From assembly GCA_965262315.1 (NCBI GenBank), contig CBDHFJ010000043.1, positions 1 to 26,185 of the forward strand: a stretch of 26,185 bases of DNA, in the 5' to 3' direction. The stretch comes from JBCCFK01 sp965262315. GTDB lineage: Bacteria; Actinomycetota; Acidimicrobiia; Acidimicrobiales; UBA8592. Shown here in pieces: positions 14,944 through 22,521 of this stretch. The notes under the pieces were generated by a model. That model searched no databases, was not told the DNA's origin, and saw only the letters and a list, made by a program, of their open reading frames with translations. Made by a program: the position numbers and the translations under genes. Every line of letters starts with the position of its first letter. Positions within the stretch are counted from its first letter, which is position 1.

Positions 14944-15780
14944 TCAGCTGACGGACACGCCACCCCGGGCGTCGGTCCCGACGCGGATCGTGCCGCCGTC
15001 GACGAAGGTCACGACCATCGTGGTCTCGACCGGCTCGTCGGAGTCGGCGTTGAGCCGGATGATCACGGGGACCTCCACCGGCGACTCGCTGAAGGAAACC
15101 ACCAGCTCCTGGGTCCACCGGTCCTCGCCCATCGCGAAGTCGGCTGACCCGAGGTCGAAGAAGAGGTCGGTCCCCCACCGCTGCGCGACGCCGTCGTCGA
15201 CCAGGATCGTCGCCGTGAAGGTCGCCCCCGGAACCGCGTCGAGGTCGCTGAACCCCGAGAGCGCCCCCAACGGGCGACGCCCGTTGGACGGACCCACGAT
15301 GTCCTCGCCCGACGCTCCCACGCGGTGGGAGAAGTCGCCGGCGCGTACTCGCCAGCTGGTGGACTCGGCGTCGTAGATCATCTCGTCGTCGCCGAACGGG
15401 ATCACCTCGTAGAGGTCGAACCGGCCCGCTCTGAGCTCGTTGTACAGGGCATCGATGCGTTCGGGAGCCGGCGTGTGGAGAAACGAGTACTCGACGCCCT
15501 CCATCCACACTTCGTAGACCGCGGTCGAAGCCGTGACCGTGATGTCCTCGGCCCAGGGCGCCATGCCGGCGTCCTGGGAGAACGAGGCCTCGAAGTCCGC
15601 CGGTCGGTCCACCGGTAGCGGCGACTCCCCGAGCGTGGGCGTCGGGGCCGGCTCGGTGGGCGTGGGTTCGTCGGTCGGAACCGCCGTCGTGGGTGGCGCC
15701 TCGCCGACGACATCGACCGCTTCGCTCCCGCACGCAGCGAGGATCGCAACGGCGGCGACGAGCAGCAGGCGACGGAGCAT
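14944..15780 (-). CDS. Hypothetical lipoprotein
   Basis: I do not recognise this protein of 278 residues. Its N-terminus MLRRLLLVAAVAILAAC is a lipoprotein signal with Cys17 in the lipobox, so the mature protein should be anchored outside the membrane. Residues about 25-58 are a Thr/Pro/Glu linker (repeated PT, EPTPT, PTPT). The remainder looks like a globular beta-rich domain, with EVWMEGVEYSF, IDALYNELRAGRFDLYEVIPFGDDE, SWRVRAGDFSHRVG, ATFTATILVDDG, and a C-terminal strand-rich segment ending DGGTIRVGTDARGGVSVS. The ATG at 15780 is preferred because it opens directly into the signal; no good SD is present. It is divergent from the acyl-CoA synthetase. No enzymatic motif is visible; a ligand-binding or envelope role is possible. 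Confidence 0.75.
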   Translation of the reverse strand: MLRRLLLVAAVAILAACGSEAVDVVGEAPPTTAVPTDEPTPTEPAPTPTLGESPLPVDRPADFEASFSQDAGMAPWAEDITVTASTAVYEVWMEGVEYSFLHTPAPERIDALYNELRAGRFDLYEVIPFGDDEMIYDAESTSWRVRAGDFSHRVGASGEDIVGPSNGRRPLGALSGFSDLDAVPGATFTATILVDDGVAQRWGTDLFFDLGSADFAMGEDRWTQELVVSFSESPVEVPVIIRLNADSDEPVETTMVVTFVDGGTIRVGTDARGGVSVS

Positions 15781-15820
15781 CGACCCATGCTCGCACCGGA
15801 GACGACGGGGCGACGGCATC

Positions 15821-15847
15821 TTGCAGTCCGGCGCCAAGTGGTACCTT
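15821..15847 (+). promoter_or_regulatory. Candidate promoter of the acyl-CoA synthetase gene
   Basis: TTGCAG (15821-15826) and TACCTT (15842-15847) resemble -35 and -10 hexamers, with a rather short 15-base spacer, in the 106-base gap between divergent genes. A start near 15854 would leave a leader of about 33 bases carrying the GGAGG SD. Pattern match only. Confidence 0.3.
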
Positions 15848-15886
15848 CGCCGCCCGACACGCGAGAGGCGCCAACGGAGGCCACCG

Positions 15887-17440
15887 ATGACGATCGTGCA
15901 CGCCAGCACCATCCCCGACGTCGAGATCCCGAACGTCCCGATCACCGAGCACGTGCTGCGGAAGGCCGGCGAACTACCGGACAAGGTCGCCTTCGTCGAC
16001 GGCCTCTCGGGTCGGACCGTGACCTTCGCCGAGCTCAGCGACCGGATCCACCGGTTCGCCGGCGGCATCACGGCCCGAGGCTTCGCTCCCGGCGACACCA
16101 TCGCGCTGATCGCACCGAACATCCCCGAGTACGCGGTCGTGTTCCACGGCACTGCGGTTGCCGGCGGCATCGTCACCACGGTGAACCCCAGCTACCACGC
16201 CGAGGAGATCCGGTTCCAGCTGAACGACGCCGGCGCCACCAAGCTGGTGACCATCCCCGACGTCATCCCCACCGCGCTCGAAGCCATCGAGGGCACCAGC
16301 GTGACCGAGGTCTTCGTCATCGGCGAACACGACGACGCCACCCCGATGAGCGAGCTGCTGGCGGCCGAGCCCATGGATCAGGTGCCGGTCGACCCCGCCA
16401 CCCAGGTGATGGTCCTCCCGTACTCCTCGGGCACGACCGGCCTGCCCAAGGGGGTCATGCTGACCCACACCAACCTGGTGGCCAACCTCGTCCAGTGCGA
16501 CGCGATGTTGAAGTACGAGACCCACTCGTCGGGCCTGGCCGTGCTGCCGTTCTTCCACATCTACGGCATGCAGATCCTGATGAACGGACTCCTGTCGAAT
16601 GGCTGCACCGTGGTGTCGATGCCCCGGTTCGACCTGGTGGGCGCGCTGACCCTGATCCAGGAGCACCGGATCACGCACTTCTACGCGGTGCCTCCGATGA
16701 TCCTGGCCCTCGCCAAGCAGCCGATCGTCGACGACTACGACCTGTCCTCGCTGGAAGTCGTGCTCTCCGGCGCCGCCCCGTTGGGCGCCGAGCTGGCCGA
16801 CGAGGCCGCCACCCGCATCGATTGCCAGGTCATCCAGGCCTACGGCATGACCGAGCTGTCGCCGGCGACACACATCACCGTGCCCGGCGACTACCGCCCA
16901 GGTTCGGTGGGGCTGACCGTGCCCAACTGTGCAGCCCGTATCGTCGACCCCGACACCGGTGAGGACCAGGACATCGGCGGCGAAGGCGAGCTCTGGATTC
17001 AGGGCCCCAACGTGATGACGGGCTACCTCAACAACGCCGAGGCCACCGCCGACACCATCGACGCCGACGGCTGGCTGCACACCGGCGACGTGGCCACCAT
17101 CGACGAGCACGGCCACGTGTACATCGTCGATCGGGTCAAGGAGCTCATCAAGTACAACGGCTTCCAGGTGGCGCCGGCCGAGCTCGAGGCGCTCATCATC
17201 ACCCACCCGGCGGTCGCCGACGTAGCGGTGATCGGCATCCCCGAAGAGGGGGTGGGTGAGCTCCCCAAGGCGTTCGTCACCCTCAAGCCGGGCGCCGAGG
17301 CCACAGGCGACGAGATCATGGCGTTCGTCAAGGCCGAGGTCGCCACCTACAAGCAGATCCGACTGGTCGAGTTCATCGACGAGATCCCCAAGTCGGCGTC
17401 GGGCAAGATCCTCCGCCGCTTCCTCCGCGACCAGGGCTGA
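15887..17440 (+). CDS. Acyl-CoA synthetase / 4-coumarate-CoA ligase-like AMP-binding enzyme
   Basis: An ANL-superfamily ligase of 517 residues that would adenylate a carboxylic acid with ATP and transfer it to CoA. Motifs in order are the phosphate loop YSSGTTGLPKGVMLTHTN (from residue 179), FFHIYGMQ, GAAPLG, YGMTE (319-323), GWLHTGDVATID, the hinge VDRVKELIKYNGFQVAP, and the C-terminal catalytic Lys507 in PKSASGKILRR. The motif set, including HIYGMQ and KYNGFQVAPAELE, resembles plant-type 4-coumarate:CoA ligases and medium-chain fatty acid ligases. GGAGG at 15876-15880 fixes the ATG at 15887; the longer open frame upstream reads antisense to the lipoprotein. It is divergent from the lipoprotein and convergent with the UAP1-like gene. 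Substrate is not determined: aromatic propenoate or fatty acid. Confidence 0.88.
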   Translation: MTIVHASTIPDVEIPNVPITEHVLRKAGELPDKVAFVDGLSGRTVTFAELSDRIHRFAGGITARGFAPGDTIALIAPNIPEYAVVFHGTAVAGGIVTTVNPSYHAEEIRFQLNDAGATKLVTIPDVIPTALEAIEGTSVTEVFVIGEHDDATPMSELLAAEPMDQVPVDPATQVMVLPYSSGTTGLPKGVMLTHTNLVANLVQCDAMLKYETHSSGLAVLPFFHIYGMQILMNGLLSNGCTVVSMPRFDLVGALTLIQEHRITHFYAVPPMILALAKQPIVDDYDLSSLEVVLSGAAPLGAELADEAATRIDCQVIQAYGMTELSPATHITVPGDYRPGSVGLTVPNCAARIVDPDTGEDQDIGGEGELWIQGPNVMTGYLNNAEATADTIDADGWLHTGDVATIDEHGHVYIVDRVKELIKYNGFQVAPAELEALIITHPAVADVAVIGIPEEGVGELPKAFVTLKPGAEATGDEIMAFVKAEVATYKQIRLVEFIDEIPKSASGKILRRFLRDQG

Positions 17441-17451
17441 CACCCGACGAG

Positions 17452-17465
17452 CCGGGCGAACCCGG
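17452..17465. terminator. Hairpin between convergent genes
   Basis: The 5-bp perfect stem ccggg/cccgg closes a CGAA tetraloop in the 36-base gap between the acyl-CoA synthetase and the UAP1-like gene. A compact bidirectional terminator is plausible; no T-tract follows. Confidence 0.4.
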
Positions 17466-17476
17466 ACGCGACGGCG

Positions 17477-18895
17477 CTAGTCGAGGACGAGCCCGTCGGT
17501 GATCGTGACCTCCGAACCGTCGACCCGCTCGGCGAACTCCTCGGCAGACGTGGCGAACCCGGGACTGACCTCGAATGCCACCGCGGGGAGCCCGGTGTCG
17601 TCGGTCTCGATGTCGACGCCCGCCGCCTTCGCCCAACGGGCGTGGAGCCGAAGCTGATCCTGGCGCGAGGACTCGGGCGAGTCGACGCCCTCGGCGTTCT
17701 TGACCGGGCTGAACTCGTCGGCACGTGCGGTCTCGATCACCACGGGGTTCCTGGCGAACGCCAACGCGTCGAAGCCGAACATCTCGAACTTCACCCCGTT
17801 GGGTTCGGTCGGTTCGACAGGGTTGCCGTCGGCGTCGATGGTCGGGATCTTCTTGTCGGCGCGGTGGAACGGCAGCTTCACGGCGGGGTCGGTCCCGGCG
17901 CCGACCCGTTCGATCAGGTCGCGCCCGAAGATGTGGATCGCGATGCTCCCGGCGCGGTAGCGCAGGTTGCCCTCGGTGTCGGTGGCCTCCGCCAGGTCGG
18001 TGGGCAGATCGCTGTACTCCAGGATCTCGGTCCTGCCGTCGCGCTGCACGAAGACGCCCACCTTCTCCGCGGCGTACGCCTTCATGCACGCCTTGCTGCT
18101 CAGCTCCGAGTCGGCTTCGACGTGAAACCCGATGAACTCCGGATGGATGCAGCGGACCAGTGGGTTGTCGACCTGGAAGAACGCCACGCAGTCGATCCCG
18201 CGCTCCTCGAGGTCCGCGACGATCCCCGAGCGGACGAGCGCCCGCAGCGAGCCGCCGTGGCCGTCTGGGCTCAGCGCGATGTCGCCCTTGCCGCTCAGCA
18301 TGATCTTGCCCTGGTGGTCGACCGCCGGCATGGTCCCCTGCTGGAAGTGCTTCACGTTGTTCGGGTCGAGACCGAAGTAGTCGTGCTCCTCGAAGAAGGC
18401 GACGGTGGCGTCGTGATTCCCGGTCGAGGTCATGATGTACCAGGGGATCTCGACCCCGTACCGCTTCGAGGCAGCGAGGATCTTCTCCGCGAAGACCTGG
18501 AACAGGGACTTGCGGGCCACAGGGGTGACCGGAAAGGTGCCCTTCGGTCCGTCGAATCCCAGCCGCGTCCCCTGCCCACCAGCGGGCGTGAACGCGGCGA
18601 CCCGACCAGCCCGAATGGCGGCCTCACCGGCGGCGCGGGCCTGTGCCCATCGGGACTCGTCGCCGCCGTTGTCGGGAAGGGGGATGAACGGGCTGGGGGT
18701 CATGTCGTCGTACCCGCCGTGGTGGCCGCCGTCGCCCAGCACCAGGGTGTCGACCAACTCGGACAGTTCGTCGAGATCGATGGAGGCCGCCTGAGCCAGC
18801 AGCGTGTCGCGCCCCTGTGCATCGAGCTCGTCGAAGAATCGGAACACGTGCCCCTGACCGGCGGCTTCGAACTGGGAACGGAGTTGGTCTGACAT
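17477..18895 (-). CDS. UDPGP-family uridylyltransferase, eukaryotic UAP1/AGX-like
   Basis: A nucleotidyltransferase of 472 residues that would make a UDP-sugar from UTP and a sugar 1-phosphate. The nucleotide loop is PAGGQGTRLGFDGPKGTFPV (residues 104-123), then SLFQVFAEKIL, IPWYIMTSTGNHDATVAFFEEHDYFGL, QQGTMPAVD, SPDGHGGSLRAL, QVDNPLVRCIHPEFIGFH, GVKFEMFGFD and EFSPVKNAEG. From memory, order and spacing closely follow human UAP1, the UDP-N-acetylhexosamine pyrophosphorylase, rather than bacterial GalU or GlmU. GlcNAc-1-P, GalNAc-1-P, glucose-1-P and galactose-1-P are all candidate substrates. The ATG at 18895 follows AAGG at 18901-18904; longer upstream frame looks non-coding. It stands alone, divergent from the PH-like gene. 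Confidence 0.85.
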   Translation of the reverse strand: MSDQLRSQFEAAGQGHVFRFFDELDAQGRDTLLAQAASIDLDELSELVDTLVLGDGGHHGGYDDMTPSPFIPLPDNGGDESRWAQARAAGEAAIRAGRVAAFTPAGGQGTRLGFDGPKGTFPVTPVARKSLFQVFAEKILAASKRYGVEIPWYIMTSTGNHDATVAFFEEHDYFGLDPNNVKHFQQGTMPAVDHQGKIMLSGKGDIALSPDGHGGSLRALVRSGIVADLEERGIDCVAFFQVDNPLVRCIHPEFIGFHVEADSELSSKACMKAYAAEKVGVFVQRDGRTEILEYSDLPTDLAEATDTEGNLRYRAGSIAIHIFGRDLIERVGAGTDPAVKLPFHRADKKIPTIDADGNPVEPTEPNGVKFEMFGFDALAFARNPVVIETARADEFSPVKNAEGVDSPESSRQDQLRLHARWAKAAGVDIETDDTGLPAVAFEVSPGFATSAEEFAERVDGSEVTITDGLVLD

Positions 18896-18934
18896 GGTCA
18901 CCTTGGTCCTGCGTTCAGTGCGCGTTGACGGGTC

Positions 18935-18968
18935 GGTCGTGTTCCCACATTGTGGCGGACACACGACC
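18935..18968. promoter_or_regulatory. Nested inverted repeats in a divergent intergenic region
   Basis: Outer arms ggtcgtgt (18935-18942) and acacgacc (18961-18968) are perfect complements. Between them ccaca (18945-18949) and tgtgg (18951-18955) pair around one base. The 220-base region separates the UAP1-like gene from the PH-like gene. A TTGACG at 18925-18930 could be a -35 for the rightward gene with a poor -10. The structure may be an operator or an RNA hairpin; I see nothing else in this gap. Confidence 0.4.
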
Positions 18969-19115
18969 ACCCACGGTGACGATCGGCCGGCGCTGCGGAG
19001 AGTTGACTCCCCGCGGCGCCCACGCGGATCAGGCGGCAACCGGCGCCCCACCGTCGATTCCGAGACTGCCGCGGCGCCGCATGGCAGAATCCGGCGACGA
19101 CGGAAGGGGAATCCC

Positions 19116-19607
19116 ATGGCGATGATCGATTTCGTGAAGAAGATCCACAAGCACTGTGCCGACGACCTGCAGCCCGGCGAAGAGGTCCTGGCGGCCACCT
19201 TCGGTCAGCCGCCCGGCGCCATCCGGCGGCAGGTCGCGTTCGGCGCGATCGGTGGTGCCGTCGGCGCCGTGGCCGGTGAGGCGCTGGCCAACAAGCGGAT
19301 CGAGAACTCGGGCCAGTCCGTGGGCGACGAGGGCATCGTGCTCGACATCCCCAAGGGCAAGGCCGTTCTCGGCCTTTCGGCGCAGCGTCTCCTCGTGTTC
19401 GGCCACAGCGCGATGTCGGGCCGCCCCAAGGGGCTGAACGCCTCGATCCCGCTCGATCAGATCAAGTCCATCGAGGTCGACCAGGGCAAGCTCGCCGGCA
19501 AGATGCTGATCACCTTCGCCGACGACACCGCGGTCGACTTCGACATCGTCAAGACCTCGGGCCCCGGCCCCTTCGCCGACAAGTTCACCGAGCTGACGGG
19601 TCGGTAG
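19116..19607 (+). CDS. Hypothetical protein, probably PH-like (YokE-type) domain
   Basis: A protein of 163 residues with no enzyme motif. The N-terminal part is MAMIDFVKKIHKHCADDLQPGEEVLAA. A Gly/Ala-rich stretch follows (AFGAIGGAVGAVAGEALANK, residues about 41-60) that could be a short membrane-associated or glycine-zipper-like helix. The C-terminal half looks like a run of beta strands plus helix, with LGLSAQRLLVFGHS, LNASIPLDQIKSIEVDQGKLAGKMLITFADDTAVDFDIV and FADKFTELTGR, the pattern of small bacterial PH-like domains that may bind membranes or partners. GGAAGGGGA (19102-19110) supports the ATG at 19116. The last codons and the 3' flank recur 563 bases downstream as a partial duplication. 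Confidence 0.72.
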   Translation: MAMIDFVKKIHKHCADDLQPGEEVLAATFGQPPGAIRRQVAFGAIGGAVGAVAGEALANKRIENSGQSVGDEGIVLDIPKGKAVLGLSAQRLLVFGHSAMSGRPKGLNASIPLDQIKSIEVDQGKLAGKMLITFADDTAVDFDIVKTSGPGPFADKFTELTGR

Positions 19608-19643
19608 CCCGAAACGGATCTGTCGCGCCCTCTGAGCGCCGCG
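19584..19643 (+). repeat. Direct repeat, copy A (3' end of the PH-like gene and flank)
   Basis: The first 40 bases (19584-19623) match 20147-20186 without gaps at 36 positions, including an exact 14-base block (ttcaccgagctgac) and an exact 16-base block (cccgaaacggatctgt). After an unequal short segment, 19630-19643 matches 20198-20211 at 12 of 14 bases. Copy A includes the final codons FTELTGR and the TAG. Confidence 0.8.
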
Positions 19644-20093
19644 CTACCACCTGGTCCGCACGCGGGCCTGACGCAGGGGCCCCTCCGACGCCGACACGGT
19701 GCTCCGGATGGCGCGGTCGGCCCCGAACAGCGCTGCAGCTGCGATGACCACCCACGCGCCGTTCAGGAAGCCCCAGGCGACGAGCGAATCGGCGAGGTTG
19801 ACGTCGGCCCAGTCGTACTGACCGTTGACGAACGGGTCCAGCATGCCGTTGCCATCCTCGTCGACCCAGTTGTTCCGAGCCTCGGCGATCGACACCGCCC
19901 ACCATCCGGCGATGATCGGCCACGGCGTGAGCGCGAGTCGGAGAAGTCCCTCCATCCGGACATACGCCGAGCGGACCACTGGGAACTGCCATGTCCGGCC
20001 GAGGACAAGCCTCGCCAGCCCAGTGAGACCGAGCAGGCCGGCAGCCAGGAACGACGCAAGCACGATCAACGCGGCGAGCAGCACCCGGAACAT
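19644..20093 (-). CDS. Small membrane protein with a calcium-loop-like motif
   Basis: I do not recognise this protein of 149 residues. Three hydrophobic segments are visible: residues 4-31 (possibly a signal anchor), 51-70 (LRLALTPWPIIAGWWAVSIA) and about 101-125. The loop between the first two is basic, the loop between the second and third acidic, and the C-terminal tail basic (RQARVRTRW), so the acidic loop should face outward. That loop holds DEDGNGMLDPF (Asp78, Asp80, Asn82, Asp86), close to an EF-hand or dockerin-type DxDxNGxxD calcium loop, although position 12 of an EF loop is Val rather than Glu. ATG at 20093 has a weak SD (TTGGAA). The gene lies between two copies of a direct repeat and on the strand opposite its neighbours, consistent with insertion. 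Confidence 0.65.
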   Translation of the reverse strand: MFRVLLAALIVLASFLAAGLLGLTGLARLVLGRTWQFPVVRSAYVRMEGLLRLALTPWPIIAGWWAVSIAEARNNWVDEDGNGMLDPFVNGQYDWADVNLADSLVAWGFLNGAWVVIAAAALFGADRAIRSTVSASEGPLRQARVRTRW

Positions 20094-20146
20094 GATTCCA
20101 AGGTACGAGCCTCGCCGAAGCTGCGCCCGAGCAACGTTGCCCTGCC

Positions 20147-20211
20147 TTCACCGAGCTGACCGGGCGTTGGCCCGAAACGGATCTGTGATGGGTCGTTCTC
20201 CGAGCGCAGCG
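20147..20211 (+). repeat. Direct repeat, copy B (vestigial)
   Basis: Second copy of the 3' end of the PH-like gene. It would read FTELTGRW, but no gene body precedes it and homology stops abruptly at 20147. A substitution (tag to tgg) removes the stop found in copy A. It occupies part of the 182-base gap between the small membrane protein and malate synthase. The rest of that gap holds only a weak -10 candidate, TACGCT at 20238-20243, for the glc operon. Confidence 0.75.
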
Positions 20212-20275
20212 GTTCGAGCGGGTGTGGTGTGCACTTGTACGCTGGCGGGCGGACATTGAGCAGCAGGAGAACACC

Positions 20276-22453
20276 GTGACGGACGCAGCTTCAACGGCGC
20301 AGGTGCGTGTCGCAGACCTCGACATCGGACAGCCCCTCCACGACTTCATCGTGCACGAGGCCCTCCCGGGCAGCGGGGTCGACCCCGACACCTTCTGGAA
20401 CGGGTTGTCGCAGCTCATCCACGAGTACGGGCCCCGCAACCGCGAGCTGCTCGAGATCCGGGCCGACATGCAGGCCGCCATCGACAACTGGCACCGCGAG
20501 CGCCGGGGCCAGGCCCACGACGCGGCCGAGTACCGGGCCTTCCTCGAAGAACTCGGCTACCTGGTGCCCGAGGGACCCGCGTTCTCGATCGACACCCAGA
20601 ACGTCGACCCCGAGATCTCCTCGATCCCCGGCCCGCAGCTGGTCGTGCCGATCATGAACGCCCGCTACGCCCTCAACGCCGCCAACGCGCGTTGGGGTTC
20701 GCTCTACGACGCCCTCTACGGCACCGACGCCATGGGCGACTCCCCTCCCCCGGGACCCTACGACCCGGCCCGCGGCGATCGGGTCATCGCCTGGGCCCGC
20801 GGGTTCCTCGACCGCAGCGTGCCGCTGGCAACCGGCTCCCACGTGGGGTCCACCGGCTACGCCGTCGCCGACGGCGCCCTCCAGGTCACCACCGCCGACG
20901 GCTCCACCACCGGCCTCGCCGACCCCGACCAGCTCGTCGGTTACACGGGTGAAGCGGCGTCGCCCACCGCCGTGATGCTGCGCAAGAACGGCCTCGGCGT
21001 CGAGATCCGGATCGACCCGACGGACTCGGTGGGCGCCACCGACGGCGCGGGCGTGGCCGACGTCCACCTCGAGTCCGCGGTCACGGCGATCATGGACTGC
21101 GAGGACTCGGTCGCCGCCGTCGATGCCGAGGACAAGGCGCTCGCCTACCACAACTGGCTGGGACTGATGAAGGGCGACCTCACAGAACAGGTGACCAAGG
21201 GCGACCAGACCTTCACCCGCCGACTCGACCCCGACCGCACCTACACCACGCCCGATGGCCAGGGTTCGGTCACCTTGCCGGGCCGCTCGCTGCTGCTGGT
21301 CCGCAACGTCGGCCACCTGATGACCAACCCCGCCATCCACGACCGCGACGGCAACGAAGCCCCCGAAGGCCTGATCGACGCCATGGTCACGGTCCTGTGC
21401 GCCATGCACGACCTGGCCCGCGGTGGCGAGGGCAACTCCCGCCACGGGTCGGTGTACGTGGTGAAGCCCAAGATGCACGGCCCCGACGAGGTGGCCTTCG
21501 CCGACGAGATCTTCACCTTCGTCGAGCAGACCCTGGGCCTGCCGCAGAACACGGTGAAGCTGGGGATCATGGACGAGGAGCGCCGCACCACGGTCAACCT
21601 CGCCGAGTGCATCCGGGCCGCCAAGTCCCGCGTGGCCTTCATCAACACCGGCTTCCTCGATCGCACCGGCGACGAGATCCACACCTCGATGGAGGCGGGC
21701 GCGTTCGTGCCCAAGACCGCGATGAAGGCCCAGCCCTGGATCAGTGCCTACGAGGACTGGAACGTCGACGTCGGCATGGCGTGTGGCCTTCGCGGCGTGG
21801 CCCAGATCGGCAAGGGCATGTGGGCCGCGCCCGACATGATGGCCGACATGCTCGAGCAGAAGATCGGCCATCCCATGGCCGGCGCCAACTGCGCCTGGGT
21901 CCCCTCCCCGACCGCGGCGACGCTGCACGCCACCCACTACCACCAGGTCGACGTGTTGGCCCGCCAGGCCGAGCTGTCCACCCGCGACAAGGCATCGCTC
22001 GACGACATCCTCACCATCCCGCTCGCGCCGGCGACCGACTGGACCGACGACGAGATCCAGGACGAGCTCGACAACAACGCCCAGGGCATCCTCGGCTACG
22101 TGGTGCGCTGGGTCGACGCCGGTGTCGGCTGCTCCAAGGTGCCCGACATCAACGACGTCGGCCTCATGGAGGACCGGGCCACCTGCCGCATCTCCAGCCA
22201 GCACATGGCCAACTGGCTCCATCACGGCGTCATCGACCGGGACCGGGTCATGGCCACGATGCGCAAGATGGCCGAGAAAGTCGACGCGCAGAATGCCGAC
22301 GACCCCGAGTACACGCCGATGGCCCCGGCCTTCGACGGGCCCGCTTTCCGGGGCGCGTGCGACCTGGTGCTGTCCGGTGTCGAACAGCCTTCGGGCTACA
22401 CCGAGCCGATCCTGCACGCCCGCCGCCTGGAGCTGAAGGCGCAGGGCGACTGA
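20276..22453 (+). CDS. glcB: Malate synthase G
   Basis: A cytoplasmic Mg-dependent enzyme of 725 residues, the usual length of the G isoform, that condenses glyoxylate with acetyl-CoA to malate and CoA. Catalytic positions align with the E. coli enzyme as I remember it: Arg343 (LVRNVGHLMT), Glu434 (GIMDEERRT), Asp462 (GFLDRTGDE) and the general base Asp633 (GLMEDRATCRISSQH). MDCEDSVAAVDAEDK and SVYVVKPKMHGP are further family blocks. The GTG at 20276 is chosen because AGGAGA lies at 20265-20270 and the N-terminus matches the family; the frame is open for 18 more codons upstream without a better start. It is the first gene of the glycolate operon, so glyoxylate from GlcDEF goes straight to central metabolism. 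Confidence 0.95.
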   Translation: MTDAASTAQVRVADLDIGQPLHDFIVHEALPGSGVDPDTFWNGLSQLIHEYGPRNRELLEIRADMQAAIDNWHRERRGQAHDAAEYRAFLEELGYLVPEGPAFSIDTQNVDPEISSIPGPQLVVPIMNARYALNAANARWGSLYDALYGTDAMGDSPPPGPYDPARGDRVIAWARGFLDRSVPLATGSHVGSTGYAVADGALQVTTADGSTTGLADPDQLVGYTGEAASPTAVMLRKNGLGVEIRIDPTDSVGATDGAGVADVHLESAVTAIMDCEDSVAAVDAEDKALAYHNWLGLMKGDLTEQVTKGDQTFTRRLDPDRTYTTPDGQGSVTLPGRSLLLVRNVGHLMTNPAIHDRDGNEAPEGLIDAMVTVLCAMHDLARGGEGNSRHGSVYVVKPKMHGPDEVAFADEIFTFVEQTLGLPQNTVKLGIMDEERRTTVNLAECIRAAKSRVAFINTGFLDRTGDEIHTSMEAGAFVPKTAMKAQPWISAYEDWNVDVGMACGLRGVAQIGKGMWAAPDMMADMLEQKIGHPMAGANCAWVPSPTAATLHATHYHQVDVLARQAELSTRDKASLDDILTIPLAPATDWTDDEIQDELDNNAQGILGYVVRWVDAGVGCSKVPDINDVGLMEDRATCRISSQHMANWLHHGVIDRDRVMATMRKMAEKVDAQNADDPEYTPMAPAFDGPAFRGACDLVLSGVEQPSGYTEPILHARRLELKAQGD

Positions 22454-22454
22454 C

Positions 22455-22520
22455 ATGGTCCGAGTCGACCCGCATGTCGCCGACGACCGCGTGCCCGAGA
22501 ACGTGGCAGCGGGGATCTGA
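22455..22520 (+). CDS. Possible 21-codon ORF between glcB and glcD
   Basis: An ATG four bases after the start of the glcB stop (tgacATG) opens a frame of 21 residues, MVRVDPHVADDRVPENVAAGI, that ends in TGA one base before the glcD ATG. The same tgacatgg string joins both boundaries. It has no SD and no recognisable domain. It could be a coupling leader that carries ribosomes from glcB to glcD, or simply an untranslated spacer. Confidence 0.2.
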   Translation: MVRVDPHVADDRVPENVAAGI

Positions 22521-22521
22521 C

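Noticed and set aside
18913..18920. gttcagtg as another TetR site
   Set aside because: Only one half-site is present; no partner arm at the right spacing.
20291..22456. A 721-codon minus-strand open frame opposite glcB
   Set aside because: It is antisense to malate synthase G, which has all catalytic residues; the antisense product has no recognisable motif.
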